Shown here one piece after another: positions 18,539 through 29,200 of a stretch of DNA of 64,000 nt (within the stretch, counting starts at the first letter, position 1; each line of letters starts with the position of its first letter). The notes beneath the pieces were generated by a model. That model was not told the origin of the DNA. It made no database searches and worked only from the letters and a program-made list of their open reading frames with translations. The position numbers and the translations under genes are program-made. The DNA comes from Vibrio renipiscarius (GTDB lineage Bacteria; Pseudomonadota; Gammaproteobacteria; Enterobacterales; Vibrionaceae): NCBI RefSeq assembly GCF_000827885.1, contig NZ_JTKH01000006.1:558001-622000 (forward strand), written 5' to 3'.

Positions 18539-19170
18539 TAAAGCTCTACCTCGGCAGGTGCGATCACTGATGCGTTATAGTTCTCAGCCAGTTTAGGCAA
18601 GGTCATGTTTGTTGCTTTCCAGCCTTTATGTACCAGAATGCCATTAAATGGTGCTTGGCCCGTTACGTTGCCAGTTAGGCGAATTTCTTGTGGGTTAAAG
18701 CCCGCATCAACGGTAATACGTGTTTCTTCGTCTTCGTTACGAATGTGCTCAAGCGTTACGTAGTCAGCCAATACTTTTTGACCACCAGTGTGAATAACGC
18801 GAGCGGCAGCGCCGACTTCATCATCAGAGAATGACGTCAGGTCTTCTTTTAGGAAATCAATCAGTCTTGCTTCTTGCTGCATGATAGAAAGCAGTTGCAT
18901 TGCAGAATCGGTAGTTGCGGTCGCGAGTTTAGACTCTACTTCAACGACGCGTTCGATGACTTTTTCTACTTCAACAATTTTTTCTACTTCAACGATTTTT
19001 TCGACCGGTTTTTCAACCTCAACGATTTTCTCAACTGGCTTTTCGACAATTTTCTCGATTACTTTCGATTTGCGTGAAACCGCAACAAGAAGTAGTAGGA
19101 CGCTAGAAGCCGCAAGGCCAGCATGTAGCATGTCAAAGGTTTGAGGAATCATTTGTAAATCGAACGTCAT
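18538..19170 (-). CDS. DUF2760 protein with membrane anchor and VEK-repeat linker
   Basis: 210-residue protein. One hydrophobic segment (residues 13-28, AGLAASSVLLLLVAV) is followed by a linker made of repeated VEKIVEVEK/VEKPVEK units (about 36-78), then a C-terminal DUF2760 domain ending GWKATNMTLPKLAE. The repeats give an alternating Lys/Glu rod or coiled coil that would hold the domain off the membrane. It is the first gene of the operon, with AGAGAA before the ATG. Family membership is recognised; function is unknown. Context suggests it recruits the two Hsp70 proteins to the membrane. Confidence 0.87.
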   Translation of the reverse strand: MTFDLQMIPQTFDMLHAGLAASSVLLLLVAVSRKSKVIEKIVEKPVEKIVEVEKPVEKIVEVEKIVEVEKVIERVVEVESKLATATTDSAMQLLSIMQQEARLIDFLKEDLTSFSDDEVGAAARVIHTGGQKVLADYVTLEHIRNEDEETRITVDAGFNPQEIRLTGNVTGQAPFNGILVHKGWKATNMTLPKLAENYNASVIAPAEVEL

Positions 19171-19461
19171 GACAATTCTCTTTTAGGTTTGGGTTCAAGT
19201 ACCGCTTAAATTCGGCACTCGGATAATCACAAATAAATTGGGATGAATGGTATCACATTCAAGTCGCTATTCTCGTAGAAAACGCATGTAAACCATTATA
19301 GTCGCTGCTGGTTGATGTATTTTCAAACAATTGCTGCCATTGGAATGCGCGAAATTTCGGAGAATTGAGAGAATAAGAATAATTAGTAAGCAATAAAAGA
19401 TTTAGTCCTTAAGTCGTAACAGGTAGTATGGGGTTAATAAAACAAGAATTTATGTGATGGA

Positions 19462-20991
19462 ATGATTTCAACGCTTGATAAAAAGTGGCTATACCCTCTA
19501 CTGACCTTCATGCTGACGGTGTCAGTGACGTTATGTATTGGATACTTTTTTTACCAGTCTCAGCAAAATTACACTCAGACCATCTTTGAGAATCTGGCCG
19601 AACGCCAAACCGAAGTGTTGACCGAGTTTGTGGTCAGCGATCTTGAGCATATCGGTGCGGGTGCCAACTTTTTTCATGCGACCGATCGTGAAGATTGGAA
19701 CCACTTTCCTGCGTTTGCCAAGCATATTGTTGGCGCGTCACAAACGCTGACCACGTTGCAGTGGATGGAGCGGGTAGAACCCTCTCAAATAGACGATTTT
19801 CTCAGTGAGGCTCGTGAAGAGGATCCTGACTTCCAAATTTACACGATCCCGAAGGGCGGTGTGGCCAATATTGGCTATCATATGCCAGCGAATGAGCCCA
19901 TTTTTGTCGCTCGCGATGTGTACCCTCGAGATGAAAGCAACCAGAATGTATTAGGTTTTTATTCTTCTCGTGTTCGTTTCCAGTTAGTGCTCGATCACAT
20001 GCGCATTAAACACGAAGCCAGTGTGTCGGACAAAGTGCGCTTATTACAAGATGGTGTGGACACTCGTTTAAAGAGAGACGGTATATTGGTTTACCATCCG
20101 GTGTTTGACCAAGAGAAACACCAAAAATTAATCGGCGTCGTGATCGGCATTATTCGTACCTCGCACTATTTTGATAACCTGATGCTGCGCACTGCGGCGG
20201 AACAAAAACTCGAAGTTCGTGTGGTCGATTTAGGGTTTGATGCTCACGACGACCCGGTGTTGTTTGAAAGCCAAAATTGGGCTGAAACCGATGGTTTTGA
20301 AGTGAGTGAAATCATCACGTTGCCGAACCGAAAATGGTCAGTGACCTTTCGCTTAGGGGATAAGGTTACCGCGAATGATCGATTTGTGTTGAGTGGATTT
20401 ATCTTATCGGGCTTTGTGATTGCCTGCCTGCTCAGTTATATCGTTTTTCTTCAAGCTCGTGCCAAATCTAAACTGCAAGCGCAATTAGCGGCTCGGACCC
20501 AAGAGCTGCAATTTCTGGTTGAACACGACTCGCTAACAGGGCTGTATAGCCGTCATGCGTTTAATAAATTGATCACAAAAATCGAGGCCGAAGACATTCA
20601 GTTTACGTTTGTCGCGCTCGATATCGATAGATTCAAATCGGTAAACGATAATTATGGCCATATGGGCGGGGATCAAATGCTGGTTCATGTCGCCCATACC
20701 GTACAACGTTGCTTAGCGCCCGGTGATATTATGATTCGGTGCGGCGGTGACGAGTTTTATATTATTAGCTACGTGATAGAGAAAGCGCCGCTTAAACGTT
20801 ACCTCGAGTTTATTTGTCACACGATGGCGAATAGCCAAATTATGGTCGGCGAGAGTGCCGTGTCTTGTACCTTGAGCATTGGCGCTTCGATACGCGCTAA
20901 CCATTCTGTTGAGCAATTGATTCATATCGCCGATGCCGAACTGTATAAAAGTAAGAAAGCGGGACGAAATTGTGTATCGATTGCTGAATAA
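19462..20991 (+). CDS. Membrane diguanylate cyclase with CHASE sensor domain
   Basis: 509-residue sensor enzyme making cyclic di-GMP. The order is a membrane segment at about 10-30, a periplasmic CHASE domain (about 45-270, with the typical TLQWMERVEPSQ and VYPRDESNQNVLGFYS), a second membrane segment (about 310-332), a short coiled coil and a GGDEF domain. The catalytic site reads GGDEF in IRCGGDEFYII and the DIDRFKSVND substrate segment is intact, so it should be active. No EAL domain is present. The ATG at 19462 has only a weak GTGATGG ribosome site. Confidence 0.9.
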   Translation: MISTLDKKWLYPLLTFMLTVSVTLCIGYFFYQSQQNYTQTIFENLAERQTEVLTEFVVSDLEHIGAGANFFHATDREDWNHFPAFAKHIVGASQTLTTLQWMERVEPSQIDDFLSEAREEDPDFQIYTIPKGGVANIGYHMPANEPIFVARDVYPRDESNQNVLGFYSSRVRFQLVLDHMRIKHEASVSDKVRLLQDGVDTRLKRDGILVYHPVFDQEKHQKLIGVVIGIIRTSHYFDNLMLRTAAEQKLEVRVVDLGFDAHDDPVLFESQNWAETDGFEVSEIITLPNRKWSVTFRLGDKVTANDRFVLSGFILSGFVIACLLSYIVFLQARAKSKLQAQLAARTQELQFLVEHDSLTGLYSRHAFNKLITKIEAEDIQFTFVALDIDRFKSVNDNYGHMGGDQMLVHVAHTVQRCLAPGDIMIRCGGDEFYIISYVIEKAPLKRYLEFICHTMANSQIMVGESAVSCTLSIGASIRANHSVEQLIHIADAELYKSKKAGRNCVSIAE

Positions 20992-21088
20992 CTCAGCGAA
21001 TGGAATCTCGCTGACGATGGGTTACTTGGGTTAGGGCAAGGTTTACGGTAGAATTTATATCGTTAGTTATTTTTGTATCGGGCGAGTA

Positions 21089-21619
21089 ATGAATCACAAC
21101 CGTATCGTTTGTTTTGATCTAGAAATGTGCTGCTGGAATATCGACGGCGTTGGTTCAACCGGTGAAATTATCGAGATTGGACTTGCAGAGATAGACTTGG
21201 TCAAAGGTGAAATCGTTAAACGCGCCCAGTATTACGTGAAACCAGAGCACGATGAAGTGTCTTTGTTCTGTGTTGAGTTAACCGGTATTACGCCTCGTAA
21301 AGTTGAAAAACAAGGACGCCCGTTAGCGGAAGTGATCAAGTCAATGATCAAAAACTTCGGCGGCAATAATAAAATTTATGCGGCTTGGGGACGTGACGAC
21401 TTGATACTGGCGCAAGAATGCGAAGCAAAGGGCATTGAAGTACCGTTTAAAGAATACGTGAATCTAGCGACAATCTACCGCATTCAAAACCGCTTGAAAG
21501 AGAAGCGTATTGGCCACAAAGCCGCGCAAGAAGCAAAAGGGATTGAGTGGGAAGGTCGTCAGCATTCCGGTTATGTGGATGCGTATAACTTGGCGAAATT
21601 AGCGTTAAAGATGCTTTAG
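21089..21619 (+). CDS. DEDDh-family 3'-5' exonuclease
   Basis: 176-residue exonuclease of the DEDDh (DnaQ/ERI-1/KapD) superfamily. Motif ExoI is FDLEM (D10, E12); ExoII lies in the AAWGRDDLIL region; ExoIII is the late HSGYVDAYNLA with catalytic His and Asp. It acts on nucleic-acid 3' ends, but substrate is not shown by sequence; the small size and ERI-like ELTGITPRKV segment suggest RNA or short DNA ends. It is a single gene followed by a strong terminator. Confidence 0.85.
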   Translation: MNHNRIVCFDLEMCCWNIDGVGSTGEIIEIGLAEIDLVKGEIVKRAQYYVKPEHDEVSLFCVELTGITPRKVEKQGRPLAEVIKSMIKNFGGNNKIYAAWGRDDLILAQECEAKGIEVPFKEYVNLATIYRIQNRLKEKRIGHKAAQEAKGIEWEGRQHSGYVDAYNLAKLALKML

Positions 21620-21657
21620 CCCAAATCACAGCAAGATGTTGAGAAAAACCCTAATTT

Positions 21658-21687
21658 AAAAAAACGAGCGATGATGCTCGTTTTTTT
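21658..21687. terminator. Bidirectional terminator after exonuclease gene
   Basis: ACGAGC-GATGAT-GCTCGT at 21664-21681, flanked by an A-run on the left and a T-run on the right, so it can end transcription of the exonuclease and of the convergent terB-like gene. Confidence 0.9.
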
Positions 21688-21716
21688 GTTTCTGGATTCA
21701 GCCATAAACTCAGCCG

Positions 21717-22169
21717 CTACTTTTTATCGCCGGTCACTGACAGTTTGGCGCGAATAAACTCACTATGATCAACATAGAGCAGTTCGGCGGATTTACGAAT
21801 CACCGCGTCTTCTTGCGGGTCAATTTCCCCATCGGCATGCGCCACTTCCCACATTGCTTTGATTAAGTTGTAGCGCGTTTCTTGGCTTAATTCGCGTAAT
21901 TGTGTCGTGAATTCATATAAAGAAGCGGAGTCTTTGACTTTGCTCTCCGCGCGACGGATTAGGGCTTGTGATTGTGAGGGATCAAGCTCTAACAATCGGC
22001 CAATCAGTTGCTGCTTTGCGTCGCGTTCACTTTGCTCAATTTGATGGTCGGCACCAGCGACTTCACATAGTAAACAGGCGATCGCCAAGTTTGGATCGGC
22101 TTTGTGTTGATTGCTGAGATCATGGCCTTCGAGCAGTTGCTTGAAGAGTTTACTGATTGAATTGAGCAT
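21717..22169 (-). CDS. TerB-like family protein
   Basis: 150-residue acidic, all-helical protein of the TerB-like family, seen in the paired segments LLCEVAGADHQIEQSERD and WEVAHADGEIDPQEDAVIRK, which carry the acidic metal-binding pattern of the family. TerB proteins bind divalent cations and are linked to stress responses. Solitary chromosomal copies such as this one have no proven role, and no other ter genes are near, so tellurite resistance should not be assumed. Confidence 0.85.
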   Translation of the reverse strand: MLNSISKLFKQLLEGHDLSNQHKADPNLAIACLLCEVAGADHQIEQSERDAKQQLIGRLLELDPSQSQALIRRAESKVKDSASLYEFTTQLRELSQETRYNLIKAMWEVAHADGEIDPQEDAVIRKSAELLYVDHSEFIRAKLSVTGDKK

Positions 22170-22230
22170 AATGAATGTCTGCCTATTGGTTATGGTCTCT
22201 TACTCTATACATAGTGGCACATGATTGAGA

Positions 22231-24150
22231 TCACAAGCTTTCTTGTGTCGGAGGAAAGTAAATACTCTTGCCTTCTCCGGTCAAAATGGCGATCTCTTGA
22301 GGCTTACCATGTGGGTCTAATTTGAGTTCGCCAACGGCACTACTATTGACGAGACGTCGTTCGCCTTGCGTATCTGGATCACGCTTGAAAACCTTGAGAC
22401 GCTTACGCTTGGTCAAATAGTTCAGCGGTGAACGCGGTGAATAAATCGCCCGGTCAATATGGTCACAAATGCCCAGCAATGGTTCGGGAAATTGGTTCTT
22501 AAAGCCACTGCAAGTGATCTGATAAATATTAGGACTCGATTTTCGGAATCTGAGTTTGATGTCGTAAGCAAAGGAGTAATGCACGTCGCCCGATAAGATG
22601 ACGAAATTAGTGGGCGTTTTTGTATGGGTAAAAATACTCAGCAGTGTATTGGCACTGCCAGGGTGCGCCATCCAGTTCTCCGCATCAATCAATAATGGCT
22701 GACCAAGTAACGTCATGCTTTTTTGTAAGGCTTCGATAAATTTCACGCCAAACATGGGCGCTGCCGACACGACAATTACCTTATCTTGGTGCATTAACTG
22801 CTGTTGAAACTCAATCAACGCTTCCCAGTCCATCAATCCTGACGGTTTATTCATCCGTGATTCAGAGCGCCAGCGACGTGTGCGCGTGTCGAGCACCACC
22901 ACTTTGGGTTGGCTGTTTACGGTATAGTGCCATTGCTCAAAGTGATACAGATAGCGAATCAGATCATCGTGAGATTGGTTGTGTTGATGGTCTGATTGCG
23001 CAAAGCGATGAGCAAGATCGAGGAGTTCATGACCAAAATTATCCGGTTCATTGCCCCAGCCTTGGCAAAGCCAATAGGCGATCAATCCATTACCAATAAT
23101 GCGTTTTGAAAAAGGATTATCCAGCGCGGCTTTTTCCCAACCCACCGTTAAATTCCAGTCGTCGGTAATATCATGATCATCAAATATCATGTAAGTCGGA
23201 ATATGGGCCATTAACCGTTGAACGTTGGGTAGCCCCGCGACAAACTGTTGGATCTCATGTTTTTCTTTGTGCCAAAGCGCGATGTCAGATTTGGCTAATG
23301 GTTGATTGCCATGTTGAAAGCCGCGATCCGCGAGGCGATCAAGGTTGATGAGTTGCCACAGCGAAGGTGACCAGACCAATAGATACATTGCGAAAAACTC
23401 CGCAAAGGTGATTAGGTGGTTTTCACATTCACGTGAGCTAAAAATTGGGCTGTATCGAGCCGGTAGCCAACGGCTTAACCAGTGGCTGTCATCAATGTAG
23501 CTTGGCAGCAATCTATCGCGTTGATAGTAGCAGCGCGGGTGCGCATATAAGGCTTGGCTATTGGCAATAGGCGCATCGCTGAAGGTTTCTTGTTTTAATC
23601 CGAGCAATTCACACACTTGATGAATCGCATCCAACATTGGGCCTGCAACATGATCCGCATAAATTTGGTCGCCGCTCATCATCAGCATATCAGGGCGCGC
23701 CTCTAGGGGCTGCTTTTCAACCTTTAGGTCTGCTTGAATCAGGGCGTCTTTACTCGAATGATGAGGGTTACGACAAGAACCATGCAATAAGTAATCGGCT
23801 TTGTGACTAATCCGAAAGGTCGGACGCACTTCGTCGACATAAAGCAACGACGGCATTAAGGCGACCAATGACTGATTATTTATGATCAGGTCATAGCTCA
23901 GCGCCACATTCGCAGGGAAAGCCCCTTTAAATTGAGCACAAACCACATGCGCATGTTGGCCGACTGTCATCGACGGTTGTGAACTCAGCGACGCTTGATA
24001 AATGAGTGCTTGATCTGCGTCTGCATACAATTGAAATTCACCTTCAACAATGGGCGCACTGGTGACAAACCAAAGCACGAGCTCTGACGAGGTGGTTTTT
24101 CTGAGTATTGGGCCAGCTAAAATAAGCGGCAGAGATGGGGTATCGCTCAT
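22231..24150 (-). CDS. PhoD-like alkaline phosphatase family protein
   Basis: 639-residue metallophosphoesterase of the PhoD-like family. Metal-site motifs are visible in order: LLHGSCRNPHH near 160, MMSGDQIYADH near 200, FDDHDITDDWN near 325, and LSGDVHYSFAYD near 530. No signal peptide or Tat motif is seen at the N-terminus, unlike secreted PhoD, so it is probably cytoplasmic. Substrate is uncertain. The upstream neighbour is a short hypothetical gene. Confidence 0.85.
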   Translation of the reverse strand: MSDTPSLPLILAGPILRKTTSSELVLWFVTSAPIVEGEFQLYADADQALIYQASLSSQPSMTVGQHAHVVCAQFKGAFPANVALSYDLIINNQSLVALMPSLLYVDEVRPTFRISHKADYLLHGSCRNPHHSSKDALIQADLKVEKQPLEARPDMLMMSGDQIYADHVAGPMLDAIHQVCELLGLKQETFSDAPIANSQALYAHPRCYYQRDRLLPSYIDDSHWLSRWLPARYSPIFSSRECENHLITFAEFFAMYLLVWSPSLWQLINLDRLADRGFQHGNQPLAKSDIALWHKEKHEIQQFVAGLPNVQRLMAHIPTYMIFDDHDITDDWNLTVGWEKAALDNPFSKRIIGNGLIAYWLCQGWGNEPDNFGHELLDLAHRFAQSDHQHNQSHDDLIRYLYHFEQWHYTVNSQPKVVVLDTRTRRWRSESRMNKPSGLMDWEALIEFQQQLMHQDKVIVVSAAPMFGVKFIEALQKSMTLLGQPLLIDAENWMAHPGSANTLLSIFTHTKTPTNFVILSGDVHYSFAYDIKLRFRKSSPNIYQITCSGFKNQFPEPLLGICDHIDRAIYSPRSPLNYLTKRKRLKVFKRDPDTQGERRLVNSSAVGELKLDPHGKPQEIAILTGEGKSIYFPPTQESL

Positions 24151-24228
24151 AGAGTATTCAATGATAGAGTTTTGTTTAAGGTGTCACGCGAATATTCGCA
24201 ATCGGTGGCCAAGGCGTTCCGTCGTCAA

Positions 24229-24591
24229 TTAGCGTTCAAATTCGACGCTTTCAAGTATTTCAATGACTTCGGCGCTACTTTGCTCATGTCCAATGAGGAA
24301 CAACGCCAATATAGCATCGGCTTTGCTTTTTGCATCGATGGGTTCTGTAATAATTTGTTCAAAACGAGAACGGATGAGCTCAACTTCGTGTTGTACGAAG
24401 CCTCGGCCTTCTTCGCATTGCGTATCTTCGGGGGCATTGTCAAACTGCATGAATAACATATCGTCGACCAATGACGTAGTGACTAATTGCTCAGGCAACC
24501 ATTCTTCACCGGTCACGATGTGAATGTCCTTGTCGATAGGCAGCGCGTTAAGTACATCTTTGAGTTCGGAAACTTTCACAATTTTTTGCAT
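24229..24591 (-). CDS. Hypothetical acidic protein, 120 residues
   Basis: Small acidic cytoplasmic protein beginning MQKIVKVSELKDVL and ending IEILESVEFER. It contains CEEGRGFVQHEVE but no catalytic motif I can assign. The ATG at 24591 is taken; a TTG one codon upstream is also possible. The ribosome site is weak for both. It lies upstream of the PhoD-like gene on the same strand, separated by 78 bases. Confidence 0.65.
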   Translation of the reverse strand: MQKIVKVSELKDVLNALPIDKDIHIVTGEEWLPEQLVTTSLVDDMLFMQFDNAPEDTQCEEGRGFVQHEVELIRSRFEQIITEPIDAKSKADAILALFLIGHEQSSAEVIEILESVEFER

Positions 24592-24687
24592 CAAGAGATC
24601 GTATTGTTCTATCTTAACGGCGAATCGCCTAGAAACATAAGTACAAACTTGTTGAATCGTAGAAATTAATCTTTATTTGGTTAAAAA

Positions 24688-26013
24688 ATGACAGTACCCA
24701 ATTTGCCCGTGCGTTTAAGCTTGATGATCTCAGCCTCTTTTCCTTTGCTTGCCTTTGGAGAAACTCTGCATTCTCACGGTGAGCAAGAATGGGGGCTTGC
24801 CGCGATGATGCGTTCTGCCAGTGTGCCTTTTGCGAACCAAAATGGCGACCAAACGGTCAATACGTTTGTTCCCATGATGTATTTCAATAACGATTATGTG
24901 TTTATCGATGGGCTCGAAGGTGGCTTGTATTTGACGGATTGGGCGGATGAAACCTATCAATTTAATGCCTTAACTCGAATGCGCTTTGTTGATATTCCTG
25001 CCTCGATACAAAATACCACGCAAGGGGACACCGCTGATTTTGGTGTGCAATTTCGTTATCAACCGAATGAGACGTTGTCGTTTGATTGGGAAGTCATGAG
25101 CGATGATGCTTTTCGCTTCCACTCAAACGTTCGCCTCAGTGCCGAGTACGAAATCGGCGATTGGGCGCTCAGCCCTGCCGTGACATTACGATATAAAGAT
25201 GCGGATTTTAATAGCCAATATTATGCGTTCAGTGAGTTTTCCGGCCAGACCATTGGCGCAGGAGTGGATGCAAAAGTTGGGATTGATGCGCGCTATCATG
25301 TCGTGTCTAACTTGTATCTATTGGGTTCAACAAGTGTCACGCGCCTTGATGACAATGCGTACCATGCTGCGGCGGTGGAAGAGCGTTATCAAGGCGAAGT
25401 TTTCGTCGGCTTTGGTTTCTTCAATGACAAAAATAGCCCACCCAAATCGCACCTCAGTAATAAGCGCTATCTGAGAGTGGCCCATGGTTGGGCGACCCCC
25501 TCAAATATCGGTGACATTCTGTCGCTTAACCGAGAAAAAGACCCGAACAACAATCAACTGACATCGTTTTTCTATGGGCATCCTCTGACCGACGAACTCT
25601 TTGGTTTTCCACTTGATCTCTATTTTACGCCAGGCGTGGTGCATCATTGGTCTTCAGATGTGCAAAATGCCAGCACAGAATGGGTTGCCGCGATCAAAGC
25701 GTATGTGACGATGGAGTGGCCGACGCGCTGGCGCTTTGGTGTGGCGGAGGGCTTGTCCTATATCGACAATATTACCCATATCGAACAAAGCGAGATGGAT
25801 GAAAAAGGCTACACACCCAGCCATTTACTCAACTATTTGGATTTTTCCGTCGATGTCAATGTGGGCGATTTAGTCAACAAACCCGCTTGGAATCATGTCT
25901 GGATGGGCTATTCACTGCATCATCGCAGCGCTATTTTTGAAAAAGCCTCGCAGTTTGGGCGAATCAAGGGCGGCAGCAATTACAATACAGTTTATCTACA
26001 GTTCGATTTTTAA
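24688..26013 (+). CDS. MipA/OmpV family outer-membrane protein
   Basis: 441-residue outer-membrane beta-barrel protein of the MipA/OmpV family, larger than the classical 250-residue members. It has a signal peptide ending near FGE (residue 24), a barrel core with repeated amphipathic strands, and the family C-terminus (WMGYSLHHRSAIFEKASQFG, then terminal YLQFDF ending in Phe). Relatives bind MltA or act as porin-like immunogenic proteins. It is a single gene, and its specific function is unknown. Confidence 0.82.
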   Translation: MTVPNLPVRLSLMISASFPLLAFGETLHSHGEQEWGLAAMMRSASVPFANQNGDQTVNTFVPMMYFNNDYVFIDGLEGGLYLTDWADETYQFNALTRMRFVDIPASIQNTTQGDTADFGVQFRYQPNETLSFDWEVMSDDAFRFHSNVRLSAEYEIGDWALSPAVTLRYKDADFNSQYYAFSEFSGQTIGAGVDAKVGIDARYHVVSNLYLLGSTSVTRLDDNAYHAAAVEERYQGEVFVGFGFFNDKNSPPKSHLSNKRYLRVAHGWATPSNIGDILSLNREKDPNNNQLTSFFYGHPLTDELFGFPLDLYFTPGVVHHWSSDVQNASTEWVAAIKAYVTMEWPTRWRFGVAEGLSYIDNITHIEQSEMDEKGYTPSHLLNYLDFSVDVNVGDLVNKPAWNHVWMGYSLHHRSAIFEKASQFGRIKGGSNYNTVYLQFDF

Positions 26014-26219
26014 CGGCTTATTCAAAGTGATGTTTAGGCGGGGCTGAAGCGTTTATTCGCCCCCAATGACGTTGTTTAAATCATTCCGAGTCGAGGTCGG
26101 GTGTGGTTCCTCTTCGCTGAGAAAATGGGCTATGTTTAAGCCTGTATCTACAAGTTACTTAAGGTCATTCTGTGATACAATCCGCGCAGTTTTGATAAGT
26201 AAAAAGAATAGGACACGCT

Positions 26220-29200
26220 TTGACCTCGTCACAGCCTCAAAAATCTCAGCCTAGTGAGAAGACAGTAAACGCGAACACCGCGGTCTCTCTACGTAAGGCA
26301 CTTGATCAATGTATGATTCGAGACCGCTTCCGTTTGAGTAAGCGTATTTCGGGTGCAAGCAAAATCAATAAAGAAGCGTCGCGCAATGCGGTGTTCGATG
26401 AAATTGCACTTGATATCGCCAAATCAATGATGGAAGTCGAGCAGCGCCACGCGCAGCGTATCACCATTGAATATCCAGAAATTCTACCGGTTAGTCAGAA
26501 AAAAGATGACATCGCGAAAGCGATCGCCGAGAACCAAGTGGTGATCGTCGCGGGTGAAACAGGCTCAGGTAAAACCACGCAGTTGCCAAAAATTTGTGCC
26601 GAGCTTGGTCGTGGTAAGTTTGGCCTCATTGGTCACACTCAGCCTCGTCGACTGGCGGCACGTTCCGTTGCCAATCGTATTGCCGAAGAGATGCAAAGCC
26701 AACTGGGTGAGTTTGTCGGCTATAAGGTACGATTTAACGACCAAATTTCTGACAACACACAAATCAAGTTGATGACGGACGGTATTCTACTGGCCGAAAT
26801 TCAGCACGATCGATTCCTGAATCAGTACGACACCATCATTATCGATGAAGCGCATGAGCGCAGCTTAAACATCGATTTCATCATGGGCTACCTCAAAGAG
26901 TTATTGCCACGTCGTCCTGATCTTAAGATCATTATTACCTCGGCAACCATCGATCCTGAGCGTTTTTCTAAGCACTTTAACAATGCGCCTATCATTGAAG
27001 TGTCAGGTCGCACGTATCCGGTGGATACGCGTTATCGTCCCCTTAATGGTGATGAAGATGTCGATCGCGATCAGCTAGACGGTATTTTTGAAGCGGTGGA
27101 TGAGCTGTGTGATGAAGGCTTAGGCGATATCCTGATCTTCATGAACGGTGAACGAGAGATCCGCGATACCGCTGATGCGTTAAGCAAGCGCAATCTTAAA
27201 AGCACCGAAATCGTACCGCTTTACGCGCGCTTGTCTGCCAGCGAACAGAATAAGATTTTTCAGCCCCACGCCGGCCGTCGCATTGTCTTAGCGACCAACG
27301 TAGCGGAAACCTCTTTGACGGTTCCGGGCATCAAATACGTGATCGATCCAGGTACGGCGCGTATTAGCCGTTACAGCTACCGAACTAAGGTTCAGCGCCT
27401 GCCGATTGAACCGGTTTCTCAAGCGAGTGCGAACCAGCGTAAAGGCCGTTGTGGTCGTGTTGAAGAAGGTATCTGTATTCGTTTGTATTCAGAAGAGGAT
27501 TTCAACTCTCGTCCTGAATTTACCGATCCTGAAATTCTACGTACCAATTTGGCGTCGGTTATCTTGCAGATGACCGCATTGGGCTTGGGTGATATTGAAG
27601 CCTTCCCATTTGTGGAAGCGCCAGACAAACGTAACGTGCAAGATGGTGTTCGCCTACTTGAAGAGTTGGGCGCGCTGAATGGCGATGCCAAAGATGCCAA
27701 AAAGCGTCTGACCAATACCGGTCGCCAACTTGCTCGCTTGCCGATCGACCCACGCTTAGCTCGTATGGTGCTTGAAGCGCCAAAATACGGCGCGCTGAAA
27801 GAAGTGATGATTGTTGCTGCGGCCTTGTCAATTCAAGACCCGCGTGAACGCCCGAGCGACAAGAAACAATCCTCCGATGATAAACATCGTCGATTCTTCC
27901 ATGAAGATTCAGATTTCTTGACGTTTGTTAACCTGTGGGATTACATCCAAACCCAGCAAAAAGAGTTATCAGGCAATCAGTTCCGTAAGCAATGTAAGCT
28001 CGATTATTTGAATTACTTGCGTGTGCGTGAGTGGCAAGATGTTTACTTCCAAATTAACCAGTCAATGCGTGAAATGGAATTCAAACTCAATTCTGAGCCA
28101 GCCAACTACGAAAATGTACACAGTGCAATTCTGGTGGGTTTACTTTCTCACATCGGTATCAAAGACCAAGAGAAGAGTGACTATCAAGGTGCGCGTAATG
28201 CGCGCTTCCACATCTTCCCAGCATCTGGTCTGTTCAAGAAGCAGCCGAAGTGGATCATGTCCGCAGAACTGGTGGAAACCTCAAAACTTTGGGGTCGAAT
28301 TATCGCCAAGATTCAGCCGGAATGGATTGAACCTTTAGCGGGGCACTTGATCAAACGCAGTTACAGCGAACCGCATTGGTCGAAGAAACGTGCCGCGGTG
28401 ATGGCGCACGAAAAAGTGATGCTTTACGGCGTGCCAATTGTGCCAAAACGCTTGGTTAACTACGAGCGTATTGATGCGACCATTAGCCGCGAAATCTTCA
28501 TTCGTAGCGCGCTGGTGGAAGGGGATTGGGAAACCAAACATGCCTTCTTCAAGCAAAACCGCAAATTGCTGCAAGAAGTCGAAGAGCTCGAGCATAAATC
28601 ACGTCGTCGCGACATCTTAGTTGATGATGATGAGCTGTTTGATTTTTACGATCAGCGAGTCGGAACCGAAGTGGTTTCTGGCCGTCATTTCGACACGTGG
28701 TGGAAAAAAGCGTCAAAACAGAACCCTGAACTGCTTAACTTTGAAAAAGAGATGCTGTTTAGAGGGGATGCGAGCCATGTGACCGATTTGGATTACCCGA
28801 ATTTCTGGTATCAAAATGGCCTCAAACTAAAGCTGAGCTATCAGTTTGAACCGGGCGATGATAACGACGGTGTGACCGTGCATATCCCGCTACCGATCTT
28901 GAACCAGATAGAAATGGCGGGCTTTGATTGGCAGATCCCTGGTTTGCGCCATGAATTGGTGATGAGCTTAATTAAGTCACTACCAAAAACGTTGCGTAAA
29001 AACTTTGTGCCAGCGCCAAACTACGCGGATGCATTTTTGGCACGCGTGACGGCAATGGAAATGCCATTGCTCGATGCGTTAGAAAAAGAGCTGCGCCGCA
29101 TGACGGGTGTGGAACTTTACCGCGAAGATTGGAAGCTTGAACAAGTGCCTGAGCATTTGAAAGTGACTTTCCGCGCGGTCGATCATCGTAATCGCAAACT

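Noticed and set aside
21717..22169. Tellurite-resistance operon
   Set aside because: Only a lone TerB-like gene is present; no terA, C, D, E or Z genes are adjacent.
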